Positions 1-20,055 of a stretch of 62,400 nucleotides of DNA are shown here, piece by piece. Numbering within the stretch: position 1 is the stretch's first letter; each line of letters begins with the position of its first letter. The stretch lies in NCBI GenBank assembly GCA_037074765.1, contig JBAMDO010000270.1, forward strand, positions 1-62,400, written 5' to 3'. Made by a program: the position numbers and the translations under genes. Source of the DNA: Mansonella perstans. Lineage: Eukaryota; Nematoda; Chromadorea; Rhabditida; Onchocercidae. A model generated the notes under the pieces. That model had not been told where the DNA came from and did no database searches. It worked only from the letters and a program-made list of their open reading frames with translations.

Positions 1-1110
1 ATTATTATTATTGTTGCTATTAATATCACTACTATTTTTATCATCATTATTATTACATGACAATGAAATAAATTTAAAATATTATCTTACGTATCTTTTT
101 TTTGCTTACACATTTTATATTTAACTGCCATATCATACCTATATAATATACCTTATTTGCCATATATATACCTATATAATATATACCTTATTTGTTCCAT
201 GTTTTATCTCAATTTTAGACAATACTGTTACTATTTTTCACACATTTATGACTTGAAACAAATACTATTGTCGTTAGAAATTTTTTCATTCATTCTTTAA
301 TATTATCATGAATTGATATTAATAATAATAATAGCTATATTCAATTTTATTAATCAGTATGGTAGTCAAATATGTTGGATAATATTATAAGGCAAAATAT
401 AAGCTATTATTAAAAAATCTAAAAATAAAGTAGCAATTATAATTATTTTTAATTTTTTTTTTTTTAAATGCTTTCAGATTATAACACAATCAACTAATAA
501 TTCCAATAATCATTACAGTATTTTTATTTTCATATTTTTAATTTCATGAAGAACATTTTTTATTCCTATCAATTTATTGTAAAAATTGTTGTTGCGACAC
601 ATGAAATAATCATACGGTCAGTGGGAAACGGTAGGCATGTTATGATGATAATAATGAAATAAGATCTGTGTAATGAATTCTTATTATGCAGTGTTAGTTT
701 TAACAATTTCTTTAATCAACTAATATCATAACAGATATTTGTATTTTCTAATTCTTTAAAATTTTCTATTAAAACATTTTTTTTTTTTTTTCTTATCAAT
801 TCAAATTATTATTACAGTATGAGAAGAAATGATAGGATGCAATAAGTTGAAGAAATGGTAGGAATGTTATGATAATGATAAAAATAAAAGCTATGCGATG
901 AAAAATAAAATACTTAAGACTGAATGTTTCAGGCATGTATTGTATGTTGTAATTTTTGCATGTAAGTATTGAATGGTTAAAGCAAGACGATAATTTTTTA
1001 ATGGAATGAAATGGTAAAAGTGATGATAAATGATACAGAGAAGGTATGCAAAAGCAATTGGTCGAAAGAAGTTTTTCTTTCCTAAGGCCTTTATTTCTTC
1101 TTTTCATTCC

Positions 1111-1250
1111 ATACACACACATACACACACATACATACATACCACATACATATATATCATTCACATACAACATACATACACATACATGAACATACACATA
1201 CATACATATATATATATATACATGCGCATATGTGCACATAAATACATATA
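1111..1250. repeat. ACAT/CA microsatellite
   Basis: An imperfect run of acat, acacac and atat units. It reads as TGTA on the minus strand, so it is the opposite orientation of the TGTA block about 450 bp further on. Confidence 0.85.
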
Positions 1251-1559
1251 TTTGCATTATAGATGGCGCCCTAAAGGTGAGCACTGATAAATTTATAATG
1301 CCGCTTTTTTCTTTTCATTCCATTCATGAATTAAGCACGGGGATACCAAAGTAACTTGATCATAGAAGCCTTAGTTACTGGAGGGGCCATTTACCGCATT
1401 TATAAATAACTGAAGAAATTATATCATTGTGGTTAGTATCGGGCAAAAATATCTGGAAAAATCTTTTTATGGATGAGAAATATTTGCATTGAGAATAGTT
1501 ATATAATTAAAGGAATATTTTTTTAAAAAAAATTTTACAAAATTAATGAACAATGAATG

Positions 1560-1775
1560 GTATGTCATGTGTATGTATATTTATGTACGTATGTGTATAT
1601 ATGTATGTATTCATGTATGTTATGCATGCATGTATGTATGTATGTATGTTACGTATGTATCTATATGTGTATGTGTGTATGTATGTATGTATGTATGTTA
1701 CGTATGTATTTATATGTGTATGTGTATATGTATGTATGTTGTATGTATGTATGCATCTATGTATTTATGTGTTTA
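1560..1775. repeat. TGTA tetranucleotide microsatellite
   Basis: More than 200 bp of tgta/tgtg units with rare interruptions. A longer motif, acgtatgtat next to a tgtatgtatgtt run, occurs twice (about 1650 and 1700), which suggests slippage-driven duplication inside the array. Confidence 0.9.
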
Positions 1776-2568
1776 TTTATCTGATAAATGAAAATGATTC
1801 AAATTAATGATAAACACAATTAATAAATAAATAAATTAATCAATTTGCACGATTTATTTTTACATTATATTATCACTATCATTATTATCATCATTAGCAT
1901 CATTGTCATCACTATTATTATTATCATTTCATCATTACTAAATTAATAGAAAATCATTTTCTGTTTTTTATTAAAACTAAAGAAAGTTTAGTTAATGAAT
2001 AATCAACTTCACTAATTAATAAATATTTGTGCTGTATTATGACTTATCATCAAAAAGATTTGTAGACAGAAAAAAAGAGTCCTTATGGCTAAATTAATAA
2101 TTGTTAATTAAATGATTAAATTTTATTACGAATTTTTTTTTTTGAAAAAATATTTCATCTACAAAATTTTCAACAAATTCTTAATTGAAAAGAAAACAAA
2201 AAAAGTTTCCGAAATCATTATTAAAAAAAAAAAAAAACCAATTTTATATAAGATATCATTAAATCAAAGGAAATTTTTGAAAAAAAAATTAAGAGAAGAG
2301 TGTGGGAATATTTGTTATATAAGACAAAATGACTGCTTAAAAGATGATCTCTGTGTCTTACAAAGTAAAATACTAATAGCAATTTTTTTTTTTAACTTTT
2401 TTTCAAACAAATAATTAATGATTGAATGTCCGGCGTATTATGTTATATATTTATATGGAACCGGATGGAAGACAAAAAATCTACAAATATCTCTTTTTAA
2501 CAATTATCCGCTCCTCTTCCGATTTTTGCCGGTAGTAACTGAGAGAATAATGTTAAGTATTCACCTCT

Positions 2569-2645
2569 ACTACCACTACTACTACTACTACTAATACTAC
2601 TAGTAGTAGTAATAGTACTACTACTACTATTACTGCTATTACTGC
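2569..2645. repeat. ACT/AGT trinucleotide repeat with internal inversion
   Basis: A run of (act)n switches to (agt)n at about 2600 and then returns to (act)n. The switch creates a short self-complementary core (actactagtagt). Confidence 0.85.
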
Positions 2646-3574
2646 TATGGAACATCTGGTAAAGCAAATCTCAAAAAAGAAAATTATAAAAACTTGCAAA
2701 ACTTTTTTTCTCCGTCTTCTCCTACCTAACCTATATCAGAACTATATCAAAGCAAAATAAATGACAGATATAAAACAACAAATAATCATCATCCTACATT
2801 GGATAATACTGAAGAAAGCAAATAAGAAAAAACAAATAAATAGAATAAAAAATAAGACCGAATAAATTGCAACTATGATAAAGACGAGAAATTGACTTTG
2901 GAAAAAATCGGAAGTTAACAGAAATAATTGATAGAAGCGGAAAAAAAAAAGGCACAAGAAATTTATGTTCTAATTATCGTCCAATTAAAGTCCAATTCAA
3001 AATAAGCTATTAACAAGTTAATGTATTAACAAAATACATCTCAAAACAGCCACTTTAGATCAATCTTTACATAATATAAAAAAATCACAATCTATTCGTA
3101 CTTTCTGATCAATGATCATCATTAATTGTAAACTTTCCTAAATCCTAAATATATCTGGAAGCAGTTTATCCATTTCTTTTTTTTATTTGAAATTATTTAT
3201 GCAGTTAAACAAATGAAATCATAGAAGAGAACTCAAAAGAATGTTGTATAAAAGAAAAAAACCATATCTTTTATTTCAAGGCAAATATTATAATTAGAAG
3301 AAAAATAAAACTGAAACGTTAATCAATAAAACATTAAACTTGAATATCAAAATATTTGAAAAATATGAAAACATAACGTCAGAGTTTTTATTTTCGCACT
3401 TTCTGAATCTTTCAGCAAACCTAAGCTAATTGATATTTTCTATGGTTTTATACAAAATAATATTTGAATAATATTACTGTAACAATAAATTAAGACTAAA
3501 CAAATTAATTATTGAAAACAATTCCTCAAATAACATATCGTATTTTTTCAAAAAAAGAACGAAAAGTTCTAGTT

Positions 3575-6500
3575 TTACAACGTATTGTTGACTCGCGAAC
3601 GAAATTTTTGATTCAGATACTTATTCTTTTTTTTCACTGTTTTGAGCATTTCATATATTGAAGATTTTAATGGCAGTGGAAGATTTTTTTGGAACTCCTG
3701 AAAAATATATCAATGTTCAAGATATTAATAACGAAAGGTGAGAAATAAAAGTGAAATTAGATTTCAGACAACCTTCAAAAAGGAGTTTTTTCAGCTGTAA
3801 GAGAAAATAAAAAAATAAAAGATTTGAAATCTAGTACTTTAAAAATTTACAAATTACCAACTTTCATAAACTTATGCGTATCGATGAAGGTTTCGTCAAA
3901 ATTGCTCAACGCACGAGACAGCTTATCTTTGAGCTCGTTTGCATTACGAATGCTTTCTACAGCAGCGCTATTTGTCACTGCGTAGATTCGACGCACATTT
4001 GCGCCTCGTGATCTCTGCCCAATTATAACGAATCGACCAATATCACCTGTGTTCAAAACATGCCTAAAAGTCTGACATCATGAATGTAAGATTTTATAAA
4101 TTTTGTTCATAATTGCTTCAAAGTAAAACATTCCAGAAATAGAACTAAAATAAAACCGCAAAATGGTTATCAAAATTGGAAAAAATCTTAAAATTCACTA
4201 AAGTTAAAAAATCAAAAAAAGATTTAAAAAATCTCGATTGTTAAGCAAAATCCATCAGAAAACCTCAATATATGTAAAAAATGGATCACTTTGGTAAATA
4301 AGTAATAAAACATACGTTCCACAACATGGTTCCACGATATCTTGACCTAGTAATCGTGAGCTTTCAATCGTAATAATGCGATGTGAGGCGTCAAAGATTA
4401 CTTCCTTAATACACTTAATAAATGAATTTAGCGGAAAAATGGGAAAGATTCTTGACAATCCGATCACTGATTCTATTTTCAACATTCTAAATGTCAACAA
4501 CTAATATGCAAAAGTAGAACAGTGAAACTGCTACCTGTGAAATATCAAATGTAGAGAAGTCCTTGCGCACAGAACCCAAATCTTTTTGCGAAATGTATTT
4601 CACCGTAACATTTAGATTACTATCAATAATCTTATTCACTATTGCCATTATTTCTTCAATCTATAATCCATTTTGCTAATTTTGTTCATTCCACCGCATA
4701 TAATTTCAACGAACAGTACAAAGAAGCAGATCTTATATATGATGATCCACGTAATATATGACTTGATTTTCGGAAAGATAATTTCAGAACAAAAATTTTT
4801 ATCCTCAGAAAAATTTTCAATGCAAAATTCAGCAACATTAAGCTCTCTTTAAAAAAAATAACTTTTACCTAAATACTACTCAATTTGAAACCTTACACAT
4901 ATCAACAATAAGAAATTCCGGTATTTTTTTGGAAACTATGAAAACTGACAAGGAAAAAAACTGGTTAAAGCAAAAGATTTGCTAGATCGATCTTGAATTC
5001 TCACTGAAGAAACACCAATGAAAGTAAGAAAGGCTCTTTTTGAAAATTTTATCACGCAGAAAAAGAAGAGATATATGTAATAAATGACAAATGAAACTAC
5101 TGACTAATTGATAAGAACTAAAAAGCAAACTTTTTCAAGAGTGAATTTTTTGTCAGGGACAAAAAAATCAAAATGCAGCTTGTCAGGATCAATAAATGAA
5201 CCCATCTGACGGACTGATATACCAAAAACTTTTTCAAGCGCAAAATGAAGAATATGGGTGGCAGTATGGCCACACATTAATGAAAACCTTTGCTTCTGCA
5301 AATACGAAGAAGTTGATACTAACAGTTTATATTTTTTGTTCAAGTTTAAATTCTTTATTAGGGATAAAAAAACTAAAATCCGGTTTTCAGGAGTAATACA
5401 TGAATTCAAACTAAAAAAATCTCTCTCTTTTAAGTCTAAATTTCGGTGCGGTGAAGAAAATAACTCAATTTCCATTTATGAAAATTCCATGTGATACTAA
5501 ACAAAACCGTGAATCCAACGTTGAAAAATCATGCTAAGTAATGAAGAAACAAAAACGGACTGCATTTTTTTATAATAATTGAACAGCAGTAGCAAGAAAT
5601 TTTAGAATCACTACGAACTTACAGGATCTATAATCTGCATTAAGTTTAGGCCCTTTTCCAACGTTTGACCATCTGCTACTTTCCCTGTATGGATGATATA
5701 GCCATTCCGCCTTTTCGCACTATTCACAGTAAATACAACGTTCTGAAAAAAATACAGAAAATTATAATGCACAATCACTGAAGACAAAAGAAACTTATAA
5801 ACTCACACTAAGTCTTTCGCAATTTTGTTCATTGTATTAGTGATACAATTCGGTTTTGTCCACCTTTTCAAAAATAATTAAACGATTACTTAATCAGAAA
5901 CTAAAAAAAAAATGGAGCACACATATTGCTTCAGAAATTCTATAATTTTCAGATATGGAAATCACATTTAAACTGTCTTGGAGAGTGCCTGTGTCATACA
6001 GTTGTCCTCCTTGTTCAGCGAAAAAAACCGTCGAATCCATGACGATGGACCCTACTTCTCCCGATTTAAGCGTCATTACACTTTTGCCGCTGACATTAAA
6101 AAGTGCCACAACAGTACCTAATCTGCTCGGAAATTCTAAAAATTATTTTTCGTGTGTTAATTTAAATTTAAGTAAATCCGTTATTCTGAGAAAAATTATT
6201 AAGGAAGATAAGCACAGCAGCTGAAACTACCTGCAACGTAATTGCTTCCTTTGCCTGATATAAAATCCGATTTTTTACGAAAAAGAAATGCAAATAAAAA
6301 AGCGGAGTGCTTGATCACTTTTGATGTTATAGATAAAGATGAAAATGAAGGTTGAAAGTAACTGAAAATCTTGTTAAGCTAAGGTTTAAAACTTGGATCG
6401 ATTTTTATTAGACTAAAAAGCAGTTGTACCATATTCGCCCAATTTAATCCGTTTGCAACAATATTTTTCCGAATCGTTGGTTGGCTCCACACCATTCAGT

Positions 6501-9500
6501 ACCATTTCCTCTAAATCGACTTTTTGCCAAGGCTGCTCCTCGGCTCTTTGAGTTTTCTGAAATTTCGCTTTTATCAAAATCTACTGATAGCCTTCATAAA
6601 TCAGTAACAGTTCCAGAATTATATTTAAAAAATACAACTCCAACGTTGAAAGCTTTAGCTATCAGTGGAACATAATCAATAAAAATTGAACGTTACTTTT
6701 AGCCTTTCATTTTTTTTAAATAAAATATAATCATCTTTGCGCTTTTCATCTTAATTCCCAAAACTGAGTATTATAAATGATAAAAAATACAAAAAAAAGA
6801 AATTGTCAGCGACTGTTAATATGTCTAAAAAAATTACCTGAAACTTCGTCAGGCACTGATGAAAGCCATCCACATCGACTTTCAACCCTTTTTCATTGCA
6901 TATCTTTTCAGTAATTACCAGTGGAAGACCGTATGTTGCCGATAACATCCATGCAATTTCTCCTAAATAAACTGATATAATTATTTTTGCACATGACGAA
7001 TATACCTTTCTAATACATTTAATTTAAAAAAAAAAAGTATATAAATGGAATTACAACTAGCACTGATGATTTATCCCTATCCAACGGTGATTTAAAAGTT
7101 TATTAGTGAGTCCTTTTAAACAATTCAGTGCCGTGCAAAACCAATGGAAGCATACAGCAAAGCGAGCTAAATGGAAGATTAATTAAATTCATTTTAAAAC
7201 TTATGGAGAACTATTTAACGTGAAGTCAAAAAGAATACCTGGCAGTAAATGTTGTTGAGATGCAATATTATGCTCAAGCAGTTTGCAGCCTTTGTCGTAA
7301 CTTTTCCAAAACAGTTGTTCCTCAGACATAATTGTTTTGGCTATTATAGTTTCACAGGCAGTAACATTGTCGTACAACAAAGCCTGAACATGAATAATGA
7401 AAAAAAGATTTTTTAAAAGCTTGTCAAAAATTACTCATTTTAAAAAATAGCTATACAGTTAAACATACTATATGATCAACAAAAGCCGGCACTAAAGAGG
7501 CCAACATCTCACGTTCTGCACCAAGTGTATGCGTAAAATTCAGTGCGGCACGTCGCAAAATCCGTCGAAGATGATACCTGAAAGTATAATTTTATCTAAG
7601 GAGATGGTAATTAGATAACAGTCCAACAAATAATTATTGAAACACTTCGAAATTTGGAATTGTTTGGAATAAAAAGTTGCGAAATTACAAAAATTTTGCA
7701 GCAATAACCAAGTGCAATCGAATAAAAAGATACAGAAATATAAAGCAAAATGAACGGAAGCATCTTTGATTCAACTTCTGATATCAAAATTGGACATCAC
7801 AATAAACAACATGAACTGCTGATAATTGCATTATTAAATAAATGCATCTTCAGAGAAACTAACCCTCGATTTCGTGAACCAGGTTCAACACCATCTGAAA
7901 TCATAATACAAGAAGCACGAAGATGATCCGCGATAATCCGATATGCCGTATCGATATCCCCCAATTGTCCACCATATCCTCCGACTTTAGAACACTAGAA
8001 ATTTCGAGATCGCAAAAAAAGAAAAGAAGCTTTCTCATATTATGCGACTTAATAAAATATGACAATTTTTAAATTAAATCAGAATTCGGGAAAACCAACC
8101 TTCTGAATAACTTTTATTAATGGAAGAAAGAGATCGGTATCATAGGCAGAGTTTAATCCTTGGACTACACTCACTAACCGCTCGAAGCCCATTCCGCAAT
8201 CTATGTACAATGTTGGTAAATTACTGATTCTGCCTGATATATCCCTGTGAAAAGCTGTTGTGGACTGATATGATATCCTATTCATTTCTATTTACTTTCC
8301 GTTCATGCTTTTTAATTTTTCTACACTTAACAAGAAAAATTATAAAACTTCAAAAAAATGCTTGAATTTTTTCTAGCAATAATAACAGAAAAAACATGGC
8401 GTTGAAAACAATACCTGCTGAACTGCATAAAAACAAGATTCCAAATCTCGACCACTGTTGGGTCATTTGTATTTACAAATTTTTGTGCCTCACGGTTACC
8501 AATAAGATCATAATGAATTTCCGTACATGGACCACATGGACCCGTTTCAGCCATCTCCCAAAAATTATGGTTGGAAGAAAATCCAAGAATTCGATTTTCG
8601 AGAACACTGCAAAAGACAAAAATCAAAAGTGATACCACTCTGGTAAATTATGTCTGCTGCATTTCGGAACAAAATTCCTGACTGTACCCTAATTTAATCC
8701 ATACATCGCGGCATTCGAGATCTTCTTTTAATTTCATGTTTTCATCACCACCGAAATATGTAATATATAACCGATCAGCTGGTAACTTGAGAACATCTGT
8801 AAGAAATTTCCATGCATACAGACATGCTTCCGCCTGGAACAAGAGCACCTGTTGATTGATCATAACTTTTAATTAAAGATTTTAAGAATGCTTTAGCCTA
8901 TAGCGATAATAATACTATACTTCCAGTTCATCAATTATCATACGTATTCATTCCTTCAATTAGAACATATAAAATATCGTTAAGTGGAGATAACACGTAA
9001 TCCTAAAATGTCGATGACTCAAAAATTGCTACTTGTTGCATATTAAGTACTTTTAAACCTTACTAATGCCATAATAAATAATAAAAGTGGCAATATTTTG
9101 ATATTTCTCAGCGAAAGCAAAGTTAAGGGGGAATTCAAAATACAAAAATGTGAAAACAAAATAAGAATGCATTAAATGGTACAACCTTTGAGTAACCACC
9201 AAACGAATAATTTCCAAGCATTTCAAAAAATGTATGGTGTGTCAAATCACGACCAACATCATCAAAATCATTATGCTTGCCACCAATACGAATACACTTT
9301 TGCCAGTTAACAACATTACGTAAACCAGCAAATTTTCCTTCCGTATATTTAGCACCCAGAAAAAGTGGCTTGAACTGAAAATATCATAATTAAATTAAGC
9401 ACAAAAAGATTTGAAAGAACTTATATGACAAAATGAAACAATATGTTATTTAGAATGAAAACAGCAAAATAAAATGTCGATGATTTTTGAAAAATAAAAT

Positions 9501-9952
9501 GATTATTAAGCGTTCTGAAATATCTCATAGAAGCTAAGTTAGGCATTTGCGAAGGTCTAAAAAGAATTTGGACTTTCATCAAACAAACGACAGAACATCA
9601 AACTCTCAGAGTTAACTCTCAAATTGTCAATCTGAGAGCTTTTAGTCCGGAAATTTCTGAAAGTCATCATAAGTTCAATTTCTGAAGCTTTAACAAATAA
9701 CTCGGTTTTCTACAGAAATCGCTAATACAATTTAAAAATTCATACCTGATTCATTCCAGCATTAACAAATGCAACAGAGTTGTCATCTTCCGGAATAATA
9801 GATGAAGAAGGCACATATGTATGATTAAGTTCTTTAAAATATTCTAAGAACGACAAACGAATTTGTTGTGCCGATAAAAAACGTGTATGTAGCCGTAAAT
9901 ATGCAACAGCTTTGATATGACATAAAGTATTCGGCCAGAATTTATTCATCAT
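3575..9952 (-). CDS. AARS2: Alanyl-tRNA synthetase, mitochondrial type, 17 exons
   Basis: Charges tRNA-Ala with alanine, probably in mitochondria. Exons in coding order: 9746-9952, 9186-9374, 8688-8833, 8415-8606, 8100-8244, 7864-7994, 7469-7577, 7239-7383, 6838-6962, 6430-6580, 5966-6117, 5623-5742, 5131-5295, 4535-4660, 4316-4404, 3862-4063, 3575-3697. They join in frame to about 838 aa. Residues 1-25 are basic and lack acidic residues, like a mitochondrial presequence. The catalytic domain follows, with [25 protein letters not shown] (motif 2), [12 protein letters not shown] and CGMGFERL (motif 3, about 261-268). The editing domain has AEQGGQ, the metal-site HTATH (614-618) and PCCGTH (727-732). 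The CCGTH spelling matches human mitochondrial AARS2 rather than the usual CGGTH. The protein is shorter than human AARS2 (985 aa) and has no recognisable C-Ala domain. The start at 9952 was chosen because it follows a TTTGCAG acceptor by about 17 nt. The last exon join is the least certain: a CTG-starting exon near 3790 has a good acceptor but does not fit the phase. Confidence 0.93.
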
Positions 9953-9967
9953 CAATACATCACTAAT

Positions 9968-9978
9968 TTCTGCAAACA
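9968..9978 (-). promoter_or_regulatory. Probable trans-splice acceptor of the AlaRS gene
   Basis: On the minus strand a pyrimidine run ends in tttgcag, and the double ATG chosen as start lies 17-20 nt downstream. No upstream exon encoding a continuation was found, so a spliced leader is the likely 5' partner. This is inference from spacing and sequence only. Confidence 0.4.
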
Positions 9979-10488
9979 TTGAAAAGAAAAAAAAGATAAA
10001 AAGCAAGAAGCGAATAAATTTATACTCATATGTACATATGTGCAGCTTGAATCATTCTTTTATGCAGCATAAAATGCCTAAGTTCATCCTTATGCTCTTA
10101 TTTTAGTCTATAAGAGATATTCGTTATATAATATCAAAGTATTAGTTATTATGTAATTAAAGTACTAGAAGCAGAAAATACCTGATAAGTGAATCTCCTC
10201 TCATTTATTTGAATTAATTTTCTATTTCAAATCAATAAGTTTCACAGTAGCAAGAAAGAAAAGGATTTACACCTTAATAATTTACAAAGTATTTTGTAAC
10301 TGCAACTCCGTAGATGCTTCATTTGAAATTTCATATTACAAAATTTAAAAGTAACTAAAATTAAAGAAATTTTAAATTAACCCGCAAAAAACATCAAAGG
10401 GGATTCCCGAAGATCAATGTTAAAATTCGCATTTTATCAATTATCAATCAGATGTATGTTGCACTGGGTCGGATTGCAAACGATCATC

Positions 10489-10738
10489 TCACAACGCTAA
10501 AATTTTTCTTCTGCTCGTTTTTTTCCGGCAGTATTTGCTAAATGTCTGAAGATAAATGTCGAAGTCCGATATTGTTTTCTTATAATATGTATCAATTATG
10601 TCTATACTTATTGCATCATTTGCATTGGCATTGTTAAAAAACAATTCTAAAATTTCGTAAATATTTTCGAATAATTGAAATGCATATATATGTATGTTAT
10701 CCATCATGAAATGATGTTATTAAAAATTTTACTGAAAT
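10489..10738 (-). CDS. Small unassigned open frame with upstream acceptor
   Basis: A 72-codon frame begins at a double ATG (about 10707) and ends in TGA at 10489. A good acceptor (taatttcag) lies about 30 nt upstream, where a trans-spliced message would begin. The peptide is mixed in composition and predicted helical (FENIYEILELFFNNANAND, then SDFDIYLQTFSKYC), unlike most open frames in this AT-rich DNA. The spacing of Phe, Leu and Cys faintly recalls the helical core of Mediator subunit 29, but I could not confirm that. A GTGAGA donor overlaps the stop, so it may instead be the first exon of a larger gene whose remainder I did not find. Confidence 0.3.
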
Positions 10739-11223
10739 TATTTGAAAGATTTTAACAAATATTTCCATTGTATTTTTTGATGTTATACAGCAAAAAATAT
10801 TTCATAGTAATTATTCAAAAATTAATTAATAATTTGAATGAATTAAAATTTATCGCAAATGTTCAGAAACAAGATGAAAAAGATTGGCATATATAAACAT
10901 ATTTATCTGTAACCATATCTGATATTTGCTGAAAATCTCTTATTAAAATAAAATCTCAGCAACATTGTTGAGAAATATCTTCGTGGACGAAGTCTTTGAG
11001 TTGAACTATGTGTGAGAGCACAAACACAAACTTTCAATGGAAAGATTTTGTTGGATATGCTTGTCTCAGCCTCAACTTGGACTTGGGTTGATAAAACTTT
11101 ATTGCGCAAGAAATAATATAACAATATTATCTAATACAAAAATAAATTTGAAATAGTGTTTATCTCACTTGATCATTCGGAGGAAGTTTTGAATATTATC
11201 TGAGAGAATCGCATGGAGATTGA

Positions 11224-11300
11224 TATTACGTACCTTTTGGTTCCAGTGAAATTACGTACCTTTTGGTTCCGTACCTATATTACGTACCTTTTGGTTCCAG
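11224..11300 (+). repeat. Three copies of a 20-bp unit
   Basis: The unit attacgtaccttttggttcc occurs at 11224-11243, 11251-11270 and 11279-11298 with no mismatch, separated by 7-8 bp. It lies inside the nucleoredoxin-like pseudogene and encodes the YVPFGS motif in one of its frames. On the minus strand each copy contains a splice-donor-like aaaaggtacgtaa. Confidence 0.9.
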
Positions 11301-11397
11301 GAGTTTGTTTTTGCTTGAAAACTTATGGATTCACTCAAAATGATAGAGGAGAGCGAGATTTGCTCAGTGATAAAATATTAAAAATGGAATTACTCAC

Positions 11398-11554
11398 TCT
11401 TAGCAAGTGTACAATTGTAGTCCATATCACACTTTTGTCCGCCGTTGAAGTCTTTTTGTCGGTCAGACCTGTCCACTGCATGTTGTTTGGTTCTAAGATT
11501 TTTATAAAAGCAAACTTTCTTAGTAAATAAATACTCACTTCCTGTTATTGTCAT
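11398..11554 (-). CDS. Possible two-exon minus-strand gene start
   Basis: A 16-nt segment (11539-11554) starts with ATG and ends at a GTGAGT donor. A 46-nt intron ending in atcttag leads to 11398-11492, which ends at another GTGAGT donor. The phases agree and give about 37 residues including MQWTGLTDKKTSTADKSVIW, which I do not recognise. No further exon was found, and the segment lies antisense to the nucleoredoxin-like relic, so it may be accidental. Confidence 0.2.
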
Positions 11555-11832
11555 TGTTTATTTTGAGAAAACTGAAAAGTAAATACGCAGTTGCTGGAAT
11601 TCCTATACTTATCGTGATTAAATCTGATGGTAATGTTATTACCAGGAATGGCCAAGCTACGGCAGGATTTTTATTCTGTCTAACATTAGATCTAGATTTT
11701 AATTTGCATTTCATTTATAGAGAGTTTCACCGAAAATTTCTTCTATTATTTAAACTGTTTTACTTCATTTCTATATATCGCTGTTCAGGACAATGTTCTC
11801 TTAAGAAAGCTATCTTCATACGAAGAGAGTAG

Positions 11833-12418
11833 CCACCTGCAATCATCATAAATAAAAATTTCAGCAGGAAATGGATAAAATTTTTAATTTCAACCTCTAA
11901 AACCATTTGTATTTTGTGTAAAAAAAATTTTTTTCCCATTGTAATTCTTCAGAGCAAAGTACCACTGTGATCGAAATGATTTATTGGTGTTTCTATAATA
12001 TTATCGATGACAATAACTTCCGGTTATGCATTCTCAACGATAGACTATGTAACTTTCCTTCTTCATTTTTCGTTATTTAAGTTTGCTATCGCTGCAGTTC
12101 CGGCTATCAATTTCTATTTCGAATGTTCAGAATAGTTTTTGCTCAGTTTTATCAAATCGTTTATGGTAGTAAAATGAAAATTATAACTCAGAATTTTTCC
12201 TATATCATGTGTTGTGCTGATAAAATGCTTTCTTGATTTGATTTATTGCGAAGAAAGCAACAGTTCGATTTCACCATACTACCACAATTCATCCTTCAAG
12301 ATTAAAATTAATTACCAGGAAAGGTATAATTTCTCAAATATTAACTAGTCAAAATGACATTTTCAATTTAGGCGCTAAATAATGAAACATAGCATGAAAG
12401 TTTCTTTTCATAATTGAA
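11833..12418. other. Intergenic, 3' flank of malic enzyme A
   Basis: AT-rich sequence with no coding signal or repeat that I recognise. It should contain the 3' UTR of malic enzyme A next to 12419. Confidence 0.5.

Positions 12419-20055
<7,637 letters not shown>

Larger units (their letters stand above)
1..3574. other. Intergenic AT-rich sequence
   Basis: I see no gene here. The segment is low-complexity A/T sequence with many short stops in all frames. It holds an ACAT-rich block (about 1111-1250), a TGTA-rich block (about 1560-1775) and an ACT/AGT trinucleotide block (about 2569-2645). Open frames across the TGTA block encode only Tyr/Val/Cys/Met repeats and are not genes. The right end is the 3' flank of the alanyl-tRNA synthetase gene. 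Confidence 0.6.
11040..11690 (+). pseudogene. Nucleoredoxin-like (thioredoxin-fold) pseudogene
   Basis: Several separated plus-strand segments read in family order as a nucleoredoxin/tryparedoxin-like protein: KILLDMLVSASTWTWV where the family has a YFSASWCPPC-like active site (about 11040-11090); FEIVFISLDHSEEVLNII (about 11135-11200); HGD-stop-YYVPFGSSEI where the family has HGDW..PFG (about 11213-11255); and KYAVAGIPILIVIKSDG plus NVITRNGQA (about 11580-11660). There are two in-frame TGA stops, a frame change between the second and third blocks, and no surviving CxxC. A 20-bp unit inside the PFG segment is triplicated. The last block is the best preserved. If functional, the protein would have been a thiol-disulfide oxidoreductase. 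Confidence 0.6.

Noticed and set aside
1546..1807. Three overlapping open frames rich in Tyr, Val, Cys and Met
   Set aside because: They are translations of the TGTA microsatellite in three frames, with no family resemblance.
5104..5475. A 123-codon minus frame with an N-terminal extension before the AlaRS editing motif
   Set aside because: Only 5131-5295 aligns with AlaRS. The upstream part is an intron that happens to stay open, and a ttgcag acceptor at 5296 explains the true exon start.
6481..6675. Plus-strand open frame of 64 codons
   Set aside because: It lies antisense to AlaRS exon 6430-6580, whose minus-strand frame has clear family motifs.
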